64,000 bases of DNA from Yoonia ponticola (lineage in GTDB: Bacteria > Pseudomonadota > Alphaproteobacteria > Rhodobacterales > Rhodobacteraceae), in contig NZ_JACIJM010000001.1 of assembly GCF_014199395.1 (NCBI RefSeq), forward strand, positions 186,001 through 250,000, read 5' to 3'. The stretch's first letter is position 1, and the number at the start of each line of letters is the position of its first letter. The translations under genes were made by a program, and so were the position numbers. The notes beneath the pieces are model-generated. The model ran no database searches. It was not told the DNA's origin and saw only the letters and a program-made list of their open reading frames with translations. Positions 9,466-18,673 of the stretch are shown here, in pieces.

Positions 9466-9512
9466 GTGGGGGCCAGCCCCCACACCCCCGGAGTTGTTAG
9501 GGCAAAATGAAG
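9466..9512 (+). repeat. Intergenic repeat copy A: GC hairpin plus 23-nt core
   Basis: A perfect inverted repeat, GTGGGGGC-CA-GCCCCCAC at 9466-9483, is followed by CCCCC and the core pattern GAGTT-N5-GGC-N3-ATGAAG ending at 9512. It sits one base past the stop of the minus-strand thiolase gene. The same core and the same CA-looped hairpin occur at 35770-35815. The hairpin could terminate thiolase transcripts, but there is no T-run, so the role is inference. Confidence 0.8.
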
Positions 9513-9513
9513 G

Positions 9514-10689
9514 TCAAAGACGTTCAATCGCCAGTGCGATGCCTTGTCCGCCGCCGATGCACATTGTAATCAGGGCGCGTTTGCCGCCTATGCGTTCGAG
9601 TTCGTACATGGCTTTGACGGTGATAATCGCGCCAGTGGCCCCAACGGGATGGCCAAGCGCAATTGCGCCGCCGTTCGGGTTTACCTTGGCAGGGTCAAGA
9701 TCAAGTGCGCGGTTCACAGCGATGGCTTGAGCGGCGAAGGCCTCATTAGATTCGATGACGTCGAAATCGTAGGCTTTCAACCCGGTTTTTGCGAGTAGTT
9801 TTTCGACGGCAGGTACGGGGCCGATGCCCATGACCTCTGGTCGCACACCTGCGTGGGCGTAGCCTACGACGCGCAATGATGGGGTGAGACCTGCTGATGC
9901 TGCCGCATCCGCGGTTGCCATGACAATTGCCGCTGCACCGTCATTCAGGCCAGATGCGTTGCCTGCTGTGACGGTTCCGTCTTTTTGGAACGCGGAGCGC
10001 AGGCCTGCGAGTGCGTCAAGCGTGGTGGCTTTTGGGTGCTCGTCGGTCGCGAAATCAACCGTATCGCGCCGCACACGCACCGGAACGGGGACGATCTGAT
10101 CAGTGAAATAGCCTGCCGCAATAGCCGCTGCCGCGCGCGTTTGACTTTCGAGCGCAAAGGCGTCTTGATCGGCGCGGCTGATGCCGTGTTCATCTGCGAC
10201 GTTTTCTGCCGTGATGCCCATGTGACCCGTCCCGAACGGGCAGTTCAGAGCGCCGAGCATCATGTCCCGCGTTGTGATATCGCCCATCTTCGCGCCCCAT
10301 CGCTGGTCAGAGATGATATAGGGCGAACGGGACATGTTTTCGGCCCCGCCAGCTACGGCAAAGTCGGCATCGCCCATGGTAAGGGATTGGAACATCGACA
10401 CAATCGCTTGCGCCCCTGATCCGCAAAGGCGGTTCACGTTCATCGCAGGCACTGTGTCGGGGATGCCCGCATTGATGGCTGCGACGCGGCTGACGTACAT
10501 GTCCTTAGGTTCGGTGTTGATCACGTGCCCAAAGGCCACTTGACCGATTTGATCCGCAGCAATGCCGGACCGCGCGATCGCTGCCTGCGTCACGATAGTG
10601 CCAAGCTCGATTGGCGACGTTCCCGCCAATGCCCCGCCAAAGCCACCAATGGCAGTGCGTGCGCCGCCCAGAATAACGATGTTTGTCAT
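9514..10689 (-). CDS. Acetyl-CoA C-acyltransferase (thiolase)
   Basis: This is a 391-residue thiolase. The start MTNIVILGGARTAIGG at 10689 has GAAGGG a few bases upstream. The nucleophile Cys lies in VNRLCGSGAQA near residue 90, the His motif in GGAIALGHPVGATGA, and the second Cys in MCIGGGQGIA near the C-terminus. It condenses or cleaves acyl-CoA with CoA, acting either in beta-oxidation or in acetoacetyl-CoA formation. No phaB or phaC neighbour is present, so assignment to PHB synthesis is not supported. It is divergent from the ABC transporter operon across 144 bases. A second, different thiolase is at 61168-62328. Confidence 0.92.
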   Translation of the reverse strand: MTNIVILGGARTAIGGFGGALAGTSPIELGTIVTQAAIARSGIAADQIGQVAFGHVINTEPKDMYVSRVAAINAGIPDTVPAMNVNRLCGSGAQAIVSMFQSLTMGDADFAVAGGAENMSRSPYIISDQRWGAKMGDITTRDMMLGALNCPFGTGHMGITAENVADEHGISRADQDAFALESQTRAAAAIAAGYFTDQIVPVPVRVRRDTVDFATDEHPKATTLDALAGLRSAFQKDGTVTAGNASGLNDGAAAIVMATADAAASAGLTPSLRVVGYAHAGVRPEVMGIGPVPAVEKLLAKTGLKAYDFDVIESNEAFAAQAIAVNRALDLDPAKVNPNGGAIALGHPVGATGAIITVKAMYELERIGGKRALITMCIGGGQGIALAIERL

Positions 10690-10833
10690 GTTTTTCCCTT
10701 CGATTTGGGGTAGCTTACCGCAATCCAATCGGGAGGCGAGGCGGAACGTTGGGTCATAAATCCACTGCAATCGCGCAAGCGGCGCTGTTCTCTGGTGGCT
10801 CGCGTGCTAAGTCTGTTTCAAAGGACTAATCGT

Positions 10834-11493
10834 ATGTTGTTGACCGCCACAGATATCCACAAAACCTTTCATACCGCAGACGGTCCCTTCACCGTACTAC
10901 GCGGCGTCGATCTGGCGCTAGAAGCGGGCGAAAGTCTCGCGCTGACGGGCGAAAGCGGAAGCGGGAAGAGCACGCTTTTGCATCTGATTGGTGGGCTTGA
11001 TACGCCAGATCAGGGGCAGATTATGATTAATTCTGCAGATATTGCTGCTATGGATGATAACGGGCGTGCGGCGTTGCGGCGCGGGACCGTGGGCGTTGTG
11101 TTTCAGCAGTTTAACTTGATCCCCAGTTTGCGTGTCGCCGACAATATAGCGTTTCAATCTAGGCTTGCTGGTCGAGATGATCCGAAGTGGAACGCGGATT
11201 TGGCGGATCGCATGGGATTAACCGCGCATTTGCGGAAATATCCCGAGCAGTTGTCAGGTGGCCAGCAGCAGCGCGTTGCGATTGCACGGACATTGGCACC
11301 GAGGCCAAAGCTGGTTTTGGCGGATGAGCCGACTGGTAATTTGGACGAAGCCACGGCTGATGATGTGATGTCGTTGATGTTAGATCTGGTGGCTGACGCA
11401 GGCGCGGGCCTGTTGATGGTTACGCATTCGATAGCTTTGGCAGAACGCTTGTCGCGGCGGGTACACTTGCGAGCAGGGCAGGTTGCGGCGTGA
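10834..11493 (+). CDS. ABC transporter ATP-binding protein (MacB/LolD-like)
   Basis: This is a 219-residue ATPase starting at the ATG at 10834 with AAAGGA about nine bases upstream. Walker A is GESGSGKST (39-47), the Q-loop region VVFQQFNLIPSLRVADN, the signature LSGGQQQR, and Walker B LVLADEPTGNLD, which is the wording typical of the MacB/LolD/FtsE subfamily. The partner permease follows with a GTGA overlap. Members of this subfamily use ATP for mechanical work on periplasmic or membrane partners rather than simple solute import. Here the third gene encodes an exported AttH/CrtC-like protein. Confidence 0.92.
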   Translation: MLLTATDIHKTFHTADGPFTVLRGVDLALEAGESLALTGESGSGKSTLLHLIGGLDTPDQGQIMINSADIAAMDDNGRAALRRGTVGVVFQQFNLIPSLRVADNIAFQSRLAGRDDPKWNADLADRMGLTAHLRKYPEQLSGGQQQRVAIARTLAPRPKLVLADEPTGNLDEATADDVMSLMLDLVADAGAGLLMVTHSIALAERLSRRVHLRAGQVAA

Positions 11494-13871
11494 CACGAGC
11501 AGCCCTTTCCGCACTCTTGTCGCATTGGTGGCGTAACCCTATGCAATTGTTCACGCTGCTGGCAGGGCTTGCTCTGGCAACCGCGCTTTGGTCGGGGGTG
11601 CAGGCGGTCAATACCGAGGCCCGTGCAAGTTACGATAGTGCCGCTGCGACCTTGGGTGAGGCGGGGTATGACCAGCTTGTCAGTGGTGATGACCAGCCGA
11701 TCTCGCTAGAGACTTATGTAGCGCTACGCCGTGCTGGCTGGCTTGTCAGTCCGGTAATTGAAGGGCAGATCAACGGCGTGCGCTTGATCGGGATCGAACC
11801 ATTGACCGCGCCGAGCAGTCTTGGGCCAGTTAATCTGGCCGACGGTGCTGATATTGGGGCGTTTCTGTCTGGGCGGGGCCAAGTTTATGGTACGGTAGAG
11901 ACGCTTGCTGCGCTCGATGTCACGGGGTCTGTCGCACCGGACCTTGCGCCGAACGTAGCCTATACCGACATTGGCGTGGCGCAACGGATGTTAGACCGTG
12001 CAGGTGAAGTCGATTTATTAATTGTCGCGCCGGATCAGCCGCTGAGGCAGCTTGCTCTACGTGAAGTCGCCCCGAACCTTATCCGCCGCGCCGCTGCCGC
12101 TGGTTCGGATGTGGGCAAGCTGACCGACAGCTTTCACCTGAACCTGACCGCCTTTGGGCTGTTGTCGTTTGCTGTTGGAATTTTCATTGTGAACGGCGCG
12201 ATTGGGCTGGCGTTCGAGCAGCGCCGCCCTGTTGTGCGGACCTTGCGTGCGCTTGGCGTGCCGCTTGGGGCGTTGATTGGGTTGATTGCAGTGGAGTTGA
12301 TGCTGATGGCCTTACTAGCAGGCATTATCGGCGTCGCCTTGGGCTATGTGATCGCCGGAATGCTGTTGCCAGGAGTGGCCGCGACGTTGAACGGCCTCTA
12401 TGGCGCGTCGGTTGCTGGCACGTTGCAATTGCGCCCAAGCTGGTGGATTTCGGGCCTCGCGATTGCGCTGGGCGGAACCGCATTGGCCGCGACTGGCGCC
12501 TTGTGGCAATTGAGCCGGATGCCGTTGCTTGCCGCCGCCCAACCGCGTGCGATGGCGATGGCGGCGGGCAGACGCGCAAAGGTGCAGGGCGGGTTGGCAG
12601 CGATCTTGATCATTGCAACGCTGATTTTAGCCGCGACGGCGCAGGGTCTTATCGCCGGATTTGCGATGTTGGCAGCGCTGCTCATCGGCGCGGCGCTTGG
12701 CTTGCCTATCATCCTCAGTGCGGTTCTGGCGTTTTGCGCCAACCGCGCACGTGGCGTCGTGGGGCAATGGTTCTGGGCCGATACGCGCCAGCAATTACCG
12801 GGCTTGTCGCTCGCGTTGATGGCGTTGCTACTGGCGATGGCCGCGAATGTTGGTGTGTCCACGATGGTCAGCAGTTTCCGGCTGACCTTTGTTGGGTTCC
12901 TCGATCAACGTCTGTCATCGGAGCTATATGTCACGGCTGCAGACGCCAATCAGGCCGCGCAGATCACGGAACGTATCGCATCTGAAGTCGACGTGATCCT
13001 ACCGATCCAGTCGGTGACGATGCCTATCGCAAGCATCCCGACTGAGGTTTTTGGAACCCGCATCCATGACACTTATCGCGACACTTGGGTGCTGTTGGAT
13101 AGCCTTGATCTGCCTTGGGATCAGGTTGCATCGGGCGAGGCGATTTTGATTAACGAACAGTTATTCAGGCGGGCGGGATTGAACGTTGGGGATCAGGTCA
13201 TGCTGGACGCTGTGCCGCTGACCATTGTCGGTGTCTACGGTGATTATGGCAATCCGATTGGACAGGCGGTGATTGGTGAAGACCTGTTTGTAAAGCTGTA
13301 TCCTGACGTCGGACCGTTGCGGTTTGGGGTACGGGTTCCTGAAGCTGACGTGAACCGTGTGCGCTCGATTTTACGTGACGACGTGGGGATTCCCGACGCG
13401 CAGATGATTAACCAAGCGGGAATCAAGGCGTTCTCGCTAGACGTCTTTGACCGGACATTTGTTGTGACCACGGCGTTGAATGTGCTGACCTTGGCGGTTG
13501 CCGCCTTTGCTATATTGATGAGCCTGCTGACCCTCGCGACGATGCGCGTCCCGCAATTGTCCCCTGCTTGGGCGGTTGGAATGACGCGTGCAGAACTCGG
13601 GCGGCTCGAAGTCATTCGGGCCGTTTTGCTCGCGCTTTTGACGGCGGTGATTGCACTACCGCTTGGTCTCGCGCTGGCGTGGGCATTGCTGGCGGTTGTG
13701 AATGTCGCGGCGTTTGGCTGGCAGTTGCCGATGTACCTATTCCCGTGGGATTATGTGCGTCTGTTTGGTTTTGCGGTTCTCGCGGCGGCGATTGCGTCGC
13801 TATGGCCCGCGATCAGACTTGCGCGAACGCCGCCTGCTGGTTTGCTCAAGGTATTTTCCAATGAACGCTAA
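11490..13871 (+). CDS. ABC transporter permease with FtsX-like domains
   Basis: This is a 793-residue membrane protein starting at a GTG that overlaps the ATPase stop. It has an N-terminal membrane helix (about 18-37), a periplasmic region, a first block of membrane helices at about 215-340, a middle hydrophobic block at about 365-450, a second periplasmic region (about 460-650) and a final helix block up to about 780. This duplicated FtsX/MacB layout suits a single polypeptide forming the whole membrane unit. Its last 11 bases overlap the AttH-like gene, so the three are translated together. The transported or remodelled substrate is unknown; lipoprotein or lipid handling is a reasonable guess. 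Confidence 0.88.
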   Translation: MTRAALSALLSHWWRNPMQLFTLLAGLALATALWSGVQAVNTEARASYDSAAATLGEAGYDQLVSGDDQPISLETYVALRRAGWLVSPVIEGQINGVRLIGIEPLTAPSSLGPVNLADGADIGAFLSGRGQVYGTVETLAALDVTGSVAPDLAPNVAYTDIGVAQRMLDRAGEVDLLIVAPDQPLRQLALREVAPNLIRRAAAAGSDVGKLTDSFHLNLTAFGLLSFAVGIFIVNGAIGLAFEQRRPVVRTLRALGVPLGALIGLIAVELMLMALLAGIIGVALGYVIAGMLLPGVAATLNGLYGASVAGTLQLRPSWWISGLAIALGGTALAATGALWQLSRMPLLAAAQPRAMAMAAGRRAKVQGGLAAILIIATLILAATAQGLIAGFAMLAALLIGAALGLPIILSAVLAFCANRARGVVGQWFWADTRQQLPGLSLALMALLLAMAANVGVSTMVSSFRLTFVGFLDQRLSSELYVTAADANQAAQITERIASEVDVILPIQSVTMPIASIPTEVFGTRIHDTYRDTWVLLDSLDLPWDQVASGEAILINEQLFRRAGLNVGDQVMLDAVPLTIVGVYGDYGNPIGQAVIGEDLFVKLYPDVGPLRFGVRVPEADVNRVRSILRDDVGIPDAQMINQAGIKAFSLDVFDRTFVVTTALNVLTLAVAAFAILMSLLTLATMRVPQLSPAWAVGMTRAELGRLEVIRAVLLALLTAVIALPLGLALAWALLAVVNVAAFGWQLPMYLFPWDYVRLFGFAVLAAAIASLWPAIRLARTPPAGLLKVFSNER

Positions 13872-14895
13872 GATCATCGTCCTCGCACTGACGCCATTCG
13901 CGGCAAACGCCCAAGGTTTTGCAGGGCTTGGTGGTGCTGCGGATGGGTTTGGGTTGCCGACGCCCGCGCCCACATTCGATTTCCCAACGGATCACGGCCC
14001 GCACGATAATTACCGCATTGAGTGGTGGTATCTGACCGCAAATTTACAGGCGGATGACGGCACCGATTACGGTTTGCAGTGGACGTTGTTTCGCTCTGCG
14101 CTTGCACCTGAAACGGGCTCTGGTTGGACCGCACCGCAACTGTGGATGGGCCACGCTGCTGTGACGACGTCGACGGATCACTACGTGAGTGAACGCATCG
14201 GACGCGGCGGCATTGGCCAAGCAGGCGTGACCGCCGCGCCGTTCAGCGCGTGGATTGACGATTGGCAGTTCAGTGGTGATTGGCAAACGATGGCGATGAC
14301 CGCGAGCGGCACGGATTTTGCCTATGACATGGACCTGAACGCACAAGGGCCACTGATTTTTCATGGTGATGACGGCTATTCGGTGAAGTCGGCTGGCGGA
14401 CAGGCATCGTATTATTATTCGCAACCGTATTTCGATATTGCGGGCACTTTGACGCTGCCTGACGGCGATGTTGCCGTGACGGGCAGTGCCTGGCTTGATC
14501 GCGAATGGTCGTCTCAGCCATTGGCGGCGGACCAGACGGGTTGGGATTGGTTTTCACTGTCGTTTGATGACGGGGCCAAGATGATGGGATTTCTGCTGCG
14601 GCAATCTGATGGGACGGCGTATTCGTCGGCCACGTGGATCGCGGCAGATGGTACGACGACAGCTTACCCTGATGGTGCATTTCGGGCAGAGGCTCTTGAA
14701 ACATCAGCAACATCTGGGGCCACGGTCCCGACGACTTGGCGTGTTCAATTGCCGGATCGTGGTGTCGACGCGACGGTGACGGCAGTAAATAGCGATGCGT
14801 GGATGCAGACTTCGGTTCCGTATTGGGAGGGTCCAGTTCGGATTGAAGGCAGCCACACGGGGCGCGGATATTTGGAGATGACAGGCTATGAATAA
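13861..14895 (+). CDS. AttH/CrtC-like lipocalin-fold exported protein
   Basis: This is a 344-residue protein starting at the ATG at 13861 inside the permease end. A short signal peptide (MNAKIIVLALTPFAANAQ) is followed by two beta-rich lipocalin-type halves, with the family blocks HGPHDNYRIEWWYLTANL and AWLDREWSSQPL. This family (AttH, hydroxyneurosporene synthase-like) includes carotenoid 1,2-hydratase, but exported members next to MacB-type ABC genes are a separate group with no firmly known reaction. No carotenoid genes are in the window, so a carotenoid role is not supported. It probably works with the ABC unit on a hydrophobic periplasmic ligand. Confidence 0.8.
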   Translation: MNAKIIVLALTPFAANAQGFAGLGGAADGFGLPTPAPTFDFPTDHGPHDNYRIEWWYLTANLQADDGTDYGLQWTLFRSALAPETGSGWTAPQLWMGHAAVTTSTDHYVSERIGRGGIGQAGVTAAPFSAWIDDWQFSGDWQTMAMTASGTDFAYDMDLNAQGPLIFHGDDGYSVKSAGGQASYYYSQPYFDIAGTLTLPDGDVAVTGSAWLDREWSSQPLAADQTGWDWFSLSFDDGAKMMGFLLRQSDGTAYSSATWIAADGTTTAYPDGAFRAEALETSATSGATVPTTWRVQLPDRGVDATVTAVNSDAWMQTSVPYWEGPVRIEGSHTGRGYLEMTGYE

Positions 14896-15433
14896 CTGGT
14901 TCGAGACACTGAACGGCACCCAAGATATGGTCTGGGATCGTCTTTGCACGAGCGCGGATAACAATGCCTTGGTGGCGCTGGGTACGATCAGTGTCGATGG
15001 ACTGCCCGAGGTGCGCACTGTCGTGCTGCGCCATGCCGACCGGGCGACGCGGACCTTGGAAATTTACACAGACCTTCAGTCGGATAAAATAACCAGCCTA
15101 CGGGCGCATCCTAACGCCAGTATCCTGCTATGGGATGATGCCACATCTCTGCAAATCAGGGTGCAAGCCAAGGTTGCGATCCTCAGTGGTCCGCAAGTTC
15201 TGGATCGGTGGGCCGCAGTTCCCGATCACTCAAAAATCAGCTACGGTATAACGCCCGCCCCTGGCCAGATTATCCCCGACAGCACAGCTTACACCAAGAC
15301 CCCGAATGCTGACGTTTTTGCGGTTCTGTCCTGTGAGGCAACGCATATTGACGCGGTCTATTTGGGCGATATTCATCGCCGCGCTGCGTTCTCACAGGTT
15401 GGTGACTGGGCGGGAAACTGGTTGGCTCCTTAA
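14888..15433 (+). CDS. Pyridoxamine 5'-phosphate oxidase-like FMN-binding protein (Alr4036 type)
   Basis: This is a 181-residue split-barrel flavoprotein-type protein. The N-terminal part resembles the PNPOx-like FMN-binding domain (VALGTISVDGLPEVRTVVLRH and IYTDLQSDKITSLRAHP are recognisable in short pieces), and the C-terminal WL/RR region is compatible with a PdxH-like tail. Its ATG lies eight bases inside the AttH-like gene, so it belongs to the same transcript although its chemistry looks unrelated to the transporter. The substrate is unknown. True PdxH is longer and better conserved, so it is not named so here. Confidence 0.8.
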   Translation: MNNWFETLNGTQDMVWDRLCTSADNNALVALGTISVDGLPEVRTVVLRHADRATRTLEIYTDLQSDKITSLRAHPNASILLWDDATSLQIRVQAKVAILSGPQVLDRWAAVPDHSKISYGITPAPGQIIPDSTAYTKTPNADVFAVLSCEATHIDAVYLGDIHRRAAFSQVGDWAGNWLAP

Positions 15434-15457
15434 CATGGCGAGGGTTATCAAACTGTT

Positions 15458-17626
15458 ATGAAAAATCAGTTTCCCCAGACACGTGATCTTGTCCTTGTTG
15501 GCGGTGGCCATACCCATGCACTTGTGCTGCGATCTTGGGCGATGAAGCCGCTACCCGGTGTGCGTCTGACGGTGATTAATCCGGGGCCGACTGCGCCTTA
15601 TTCTGGGATGCTACCGGGGTTCGTGGCGGGTCATTATACACGCGCAGAGTTGGATATCGACCTCGTGCAGTTGGCGCGATTTGCGGGTGCGCGAGTGATA
15701 TTGGGCGCGGTTAACCATATCGATGTGGCGAGCAAGTTGATCCGCGTGCCGGAGCGCGCGCCGATTGCATATGACGTCACCGCGATTGACGTAGGTATCA
15801 CATCAACGATGCCGCAATTGCAGGGTTTCACCGATCACGCCATTCCGGCCAAACCGTTGGGTCATTTTGCGACGAAATGGGATGCGTTTCGCGCGGACAC
15901 CAAAGACCCACATATTGCGATTATCGGCGGTGGCGTTGCGGGTGCCGAACTGGCGATGGCGATGTCACATGCATTGCGCCGCGATGGATCTGCCAATGCC
16001 GTCGTGCAGTTGGTGGACCGGGGTAAGGTCTTGAAAGACCTACGTGATGTCGCGAAGCAAAAGATGCTCGTAGCGCTGGCAGACCAAGGCGTGACATTAA
16101 TTGAAGACGCCGATGTGACCGAAATCACTGCCGATGGTATCTTGTTATCGGACGGTGAAACTATCAAATCGGACTTCACCACGGGCGCTGCTGGGGCGAA
16201 ACCGCATGACTGGGTGGCTGGTCTGAATTTGGACATCCACGAAGGTTTTATCAGCGTGAATAGTGCCCTGCAGTCAAGCAACGAAGACGTGTTTGCTGTT
16301 GGCGATTGCGCACATCTTAGCTTTGATCCGCGCCCAAAGGCGGGCGTCTATGCCGTGCGCGAGGCACCTGTGCTGTTCGACAATCTACGGGCGCGATTAT
16401 CTGGCGGCGAATTGCGGGCATACAAGCCACAAAATGACTACCTCAAGCTGATCTCACTCGGTGATAAATCCGCGCTGGCCGAGAGATTTGGGACGGCACT
16501 CCAGGGGCCGCTTTTGTGGAAGCTCAAGAACCATATCGACCGCAAATTCATGAACCAATTTGTGGGGCTGACGCCGATGGCGCAACCGGAGGTGCCTTTG
16601 ACGGTCGCTGATGGCCTGCGCGATGTGCTGGGCGACCGCCCGATGTGTGGCGGTTGCGGTGCTAAGGTTGGGCGCGGTACGCTGCGTCATGCTCTTGCTA
16701 AACTGCCTGATGACAAACGTGCTGATGTACTCTCAGCGCTCGGTGACGATGCCGCGATTTTGACTACGGGTAATACGACCCAAGTCATGACGACGGACCA
16801 TCTACGCGCCATGGTGGACGATCCGGTCGTGATGACACGCATCGCCGCCATTCATGCGCTGGGCGACGTTTGGGCAATGGCGGCCAAGCCACAGGCGGCG
16901 ACGGTGACGATCATCTTGCCGCGCATGTCGGCGGCGTTGCAAGAACGCACTCTGGCGGAAATCATGGTCACGGCGCATGATGTGATGACCGACGCGGGGG
17001 CCGCGATTGTGGGTGGGCATACGTCGCAGGGGGACGAGTTGACCATCGGTTTCACAGTCACAGGATTGGTCGAAAAGCGTGCGATCACGCTTGCTGGTGC
17101 AAAGTCCGGTGACGCATTGATCCTGACGAAACCTATCGGATCGGGTGTCATCATGGCAGCGGAGATGCAATGCAAAGCGGCGGGCGCGGATGTGGCGGCG
17201 GCGCTTGCGCATATGACCGAAGGCCAAACCGCAGCGTCCGGTATTTTGGCCGACGCACACGCTATGACCGACGTGACCGGTTTCGGGCTGGCGGGGCATT
17301 TGGCTGGGATATGCGAAGCGTCTGGCGTTGGTGCTATGGTCGATCTCGCAGCGGTTCCGGTGATGGATGGCGCATTGGACTTGGTTAAATCGGGTGTACA
17401 ATCATCTCTTTTCGCGACGAACCGCGCTGATGTTGCGGGTGTTAAGGCGACCAATTGTGCGTTGTCGGAGCTTATGTTTGATCCCCAGACAGCTGGTGGC
17501 TTGTTGGCCGCGGTTGATGCGGCATTGGCGCAAAAGCTAGTGGATCGGCTGCAAAACGAAGGCTACCCAGCTGCAATTATTGGGACCATCACTGATCAGG
17601 TCGGACGGATCATCCTGCAGGATTAA
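15458..17626 (+). CDS. selD: Fusion of FAD/NAD(P) oxidoreductase and selenide, water dikinase (SelD)
   Basis: This is a 722-residue two-domain protein. Residues 1 to about 370 form an NDH-type FAD-dependent oxidoreductase (LVGGGHTHA near the start, a second dinucleotide motif IIGGGVAGAELAMA, and a flavin-contact segment VFAVGDCAHL). From about residue 390 it is SelD: the loop CGGCGAKV gives catalytic Cys400 and Lys403, and GDDAAIL and GGHTSQGDE follow. SelD makes selenophosphate from selenide and ATP, and the flavoprotein half may reduce or deliver selenium. No in-frame TGA is used, so it is a Cys form. The 3' end overlaps the convergent mnmH gene by 17 bases. Confidence 0.93.
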   Translation: MKNQFPQTRDLVLVGGGHTHALVLRSWAMKPLPGVRLTVINPGPTAPYSGMLPGFVAGHYTRAELDIDLVQLARFAGARVILGAVNHIDVASKLIRVPERAPIAYDVTAIDVGITSTMPQLQGFTDHAIPAKPLGHFATKWDAFRADTKDPHIAIIGGGVAGAELAMAMSHALRRDGSANAVVQLVDRGKVLKDLRDVAKQKMLVALADQGVTLIEDADVTEITADGILLSDGETIKSDFTTGAAGAKPHDWVAGLNLDIHEGFISVNSALQSSNEDVFAVGDCAHLSFDPRPKAGVYAVREAPVLFDNLRARLSGGELRAYKPQNDYLKLISLGDKSALAERFGTALQGPLLWKLKNHIDRKFMNQFVGLTPMAQPEVPLTVADGLRDVLGDRPMCGGCGAKVGRGTLRHALAKLPDDKRADVLSALGDDAAILTTGNTTQVMTTDHLRAMVDDPVVMTRIAAIHALGDVWAMAAKPQAATVTIILPRMSAALQERTLAEIMVTAHDVMTDAGAAIVGGHTSQGDELTIGFTVTGLVEKRAITLAGAKSGDALILTKPIGSGVIMAAEMQCKAAGADVAAALAHMTEGQTAASGILADAHAMTDVTGFGLAGHLAGICEASGVGAMVDLAAVPVMDGALDLVKSGVQSSLFATNRADVAGVKATNCALSELMFDPQTAGGLLAAVDAALAQKLVDRLQNEGYPAAIIGTITDQVGRIILQD

Positions 17627-18665
17627 TCAGCGCTGCAATTTGATTTGTGACCTTTGCGAGCCCTGCATCATCCAAGGTTTCCGCATGGATATGCCCTACT
17701 AGATCAAATACGTGCCCATCGCGCGCTTTGTCATATGCGCTATCGTAATGCGTCTGCATCAAGGATGCTGCCAGTGCTTTGAGATTATTGGCGTCGAGCA
17801 AATCTTCCCACGCGTTCACCGTCGCGTGGCTTTTGATATAGCGCATCGGCTGTAAACGCTGCCGCAGGTCGTCCAAATCGGCGGTGACGTCCGCGTAGGC
17901 ATTTGCCAAGAACGCGGCCCGCGCATCAAGGCTGGCAGAGATCATCACGCGCGGCGCCGCGCACATTACGGACCATAGCGATGGAGGCAGATTGATCCGG
18001 CCGATCTTGCTGCTTTCGGCTTCGATGATCACTGGCTGATCTGGATCGCAACGTACCAAGGCACAAGCCAGCGCTGTTTCAAACGCCTTTTGTGAGGGTT
18101 GTGGCGTGGGCATTTGACCCAACATTGATCCGCGATGATGGGCCAGTCCTTCGAGGTCGATCACTTGCACACCTTGCAATCTGAGCCGCGCAAGGAGTGC
18201 GGTTTTGCCTGTTCCGGTGTTCCCATCGAGCAGAATGATCCGATGCGGCAGTGGCGTCTCGTAAAGATACTGATGCACCAAGCGGCGAAATGTTTGATAG
18301 CCGCCCGCGATGGTTTCAGCCCGCCAGCCGATCTGCTGCAAAATCGACGCAAACGACCCTGACCGCTGCCCGCCACGCCAGCAATACACCAGCGGTTGCC
18401 AGCCGCCGTCTTTGTCCCGCAATGGCCCATCGAGATGATCTGCAACATTCCGTGCGACCATCGCAGCGCCGCGTTTGCGGGCCTTGAACGGGCTGTCTTG
18501 CACATACATCGTGCCGATTTCAGCCCTTTGGTCGTTTGACAACGCGGGTAGATTGATCGCGCCGGGAATGTGGTCCCCGGCAAATTCGGCAGGCGTGCGG
18601 ACGTCGATAATCGTGTCCGCAGCGTTCGCCAATATGTCGTTTAATGTGGTAAATGTCAGGGGCAT
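17610..18665 (-). CDS. mnmH: tRNA 2-selenouridine synthase
   Basis: This is a 351-residue protein, start MPLTFTTLND at 18665. The N-terminal rhodanese domain carries the catalytic Cys95 in YCWRGGQRSGS; a P-loop (GNTGTGKTALL) lies near residue 145 in the C-terminal domain. MnmH replaces the sulfur of 2-thiouridine at the wobble position of certain tRNAs with selenium, using selenophosphate from SelD, whose gene converges on it here. It starts eight bases after the phosphatase gene stop, so the two are probably co-transcribed. Both partners of the selenouridine pathway are therefore present at one locus. Confidence 0.94.
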   Translation of the reverse strand: MPLTFTTLNDILANAADTIIDVRTPAEFAGDHIPGAINLPALSNDQRAEIGTMYVQDSPFKARKRGAAMVARNVADHLDGPLRDKDGGWQPLVYCWRGGQRSGSFASILQQIGWRAETIAGGYQTFRRLVHQYLYETPLPHRIILLDGNTGTGKTALLARLRLQGVQVIDLEGLAHHRGSMLGQMPTPQPSQKAFETALACALVRCDPDQPVIIEAESSKIGRINLPPSLWSVMCAAPRVMISASLDARAAFLANAYADVTADLDDLRQRLQPMRYIKSHATVNAWEDLLDANNLKALAASLMQTHYDSAYDKARDGHVFDLVGHIHAETLDDAGLAKVTNQIAALINPAG

Positions 18666-18673
18666 GGCGCGAG

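Noticed and set aside
13861-14895. Carotenoid 1,2-hydratase (CrtC) for pigment synthesis
   Set aside because: It has a signal peptide, sits with a MacB-type ABC transporter, and no other carotenoid gene is in the window.
15458-17626. Selenocysteine in SelD
   Set aside because: The catalytic position is a Cys codon and no in-frame TGA occurs in the gene.
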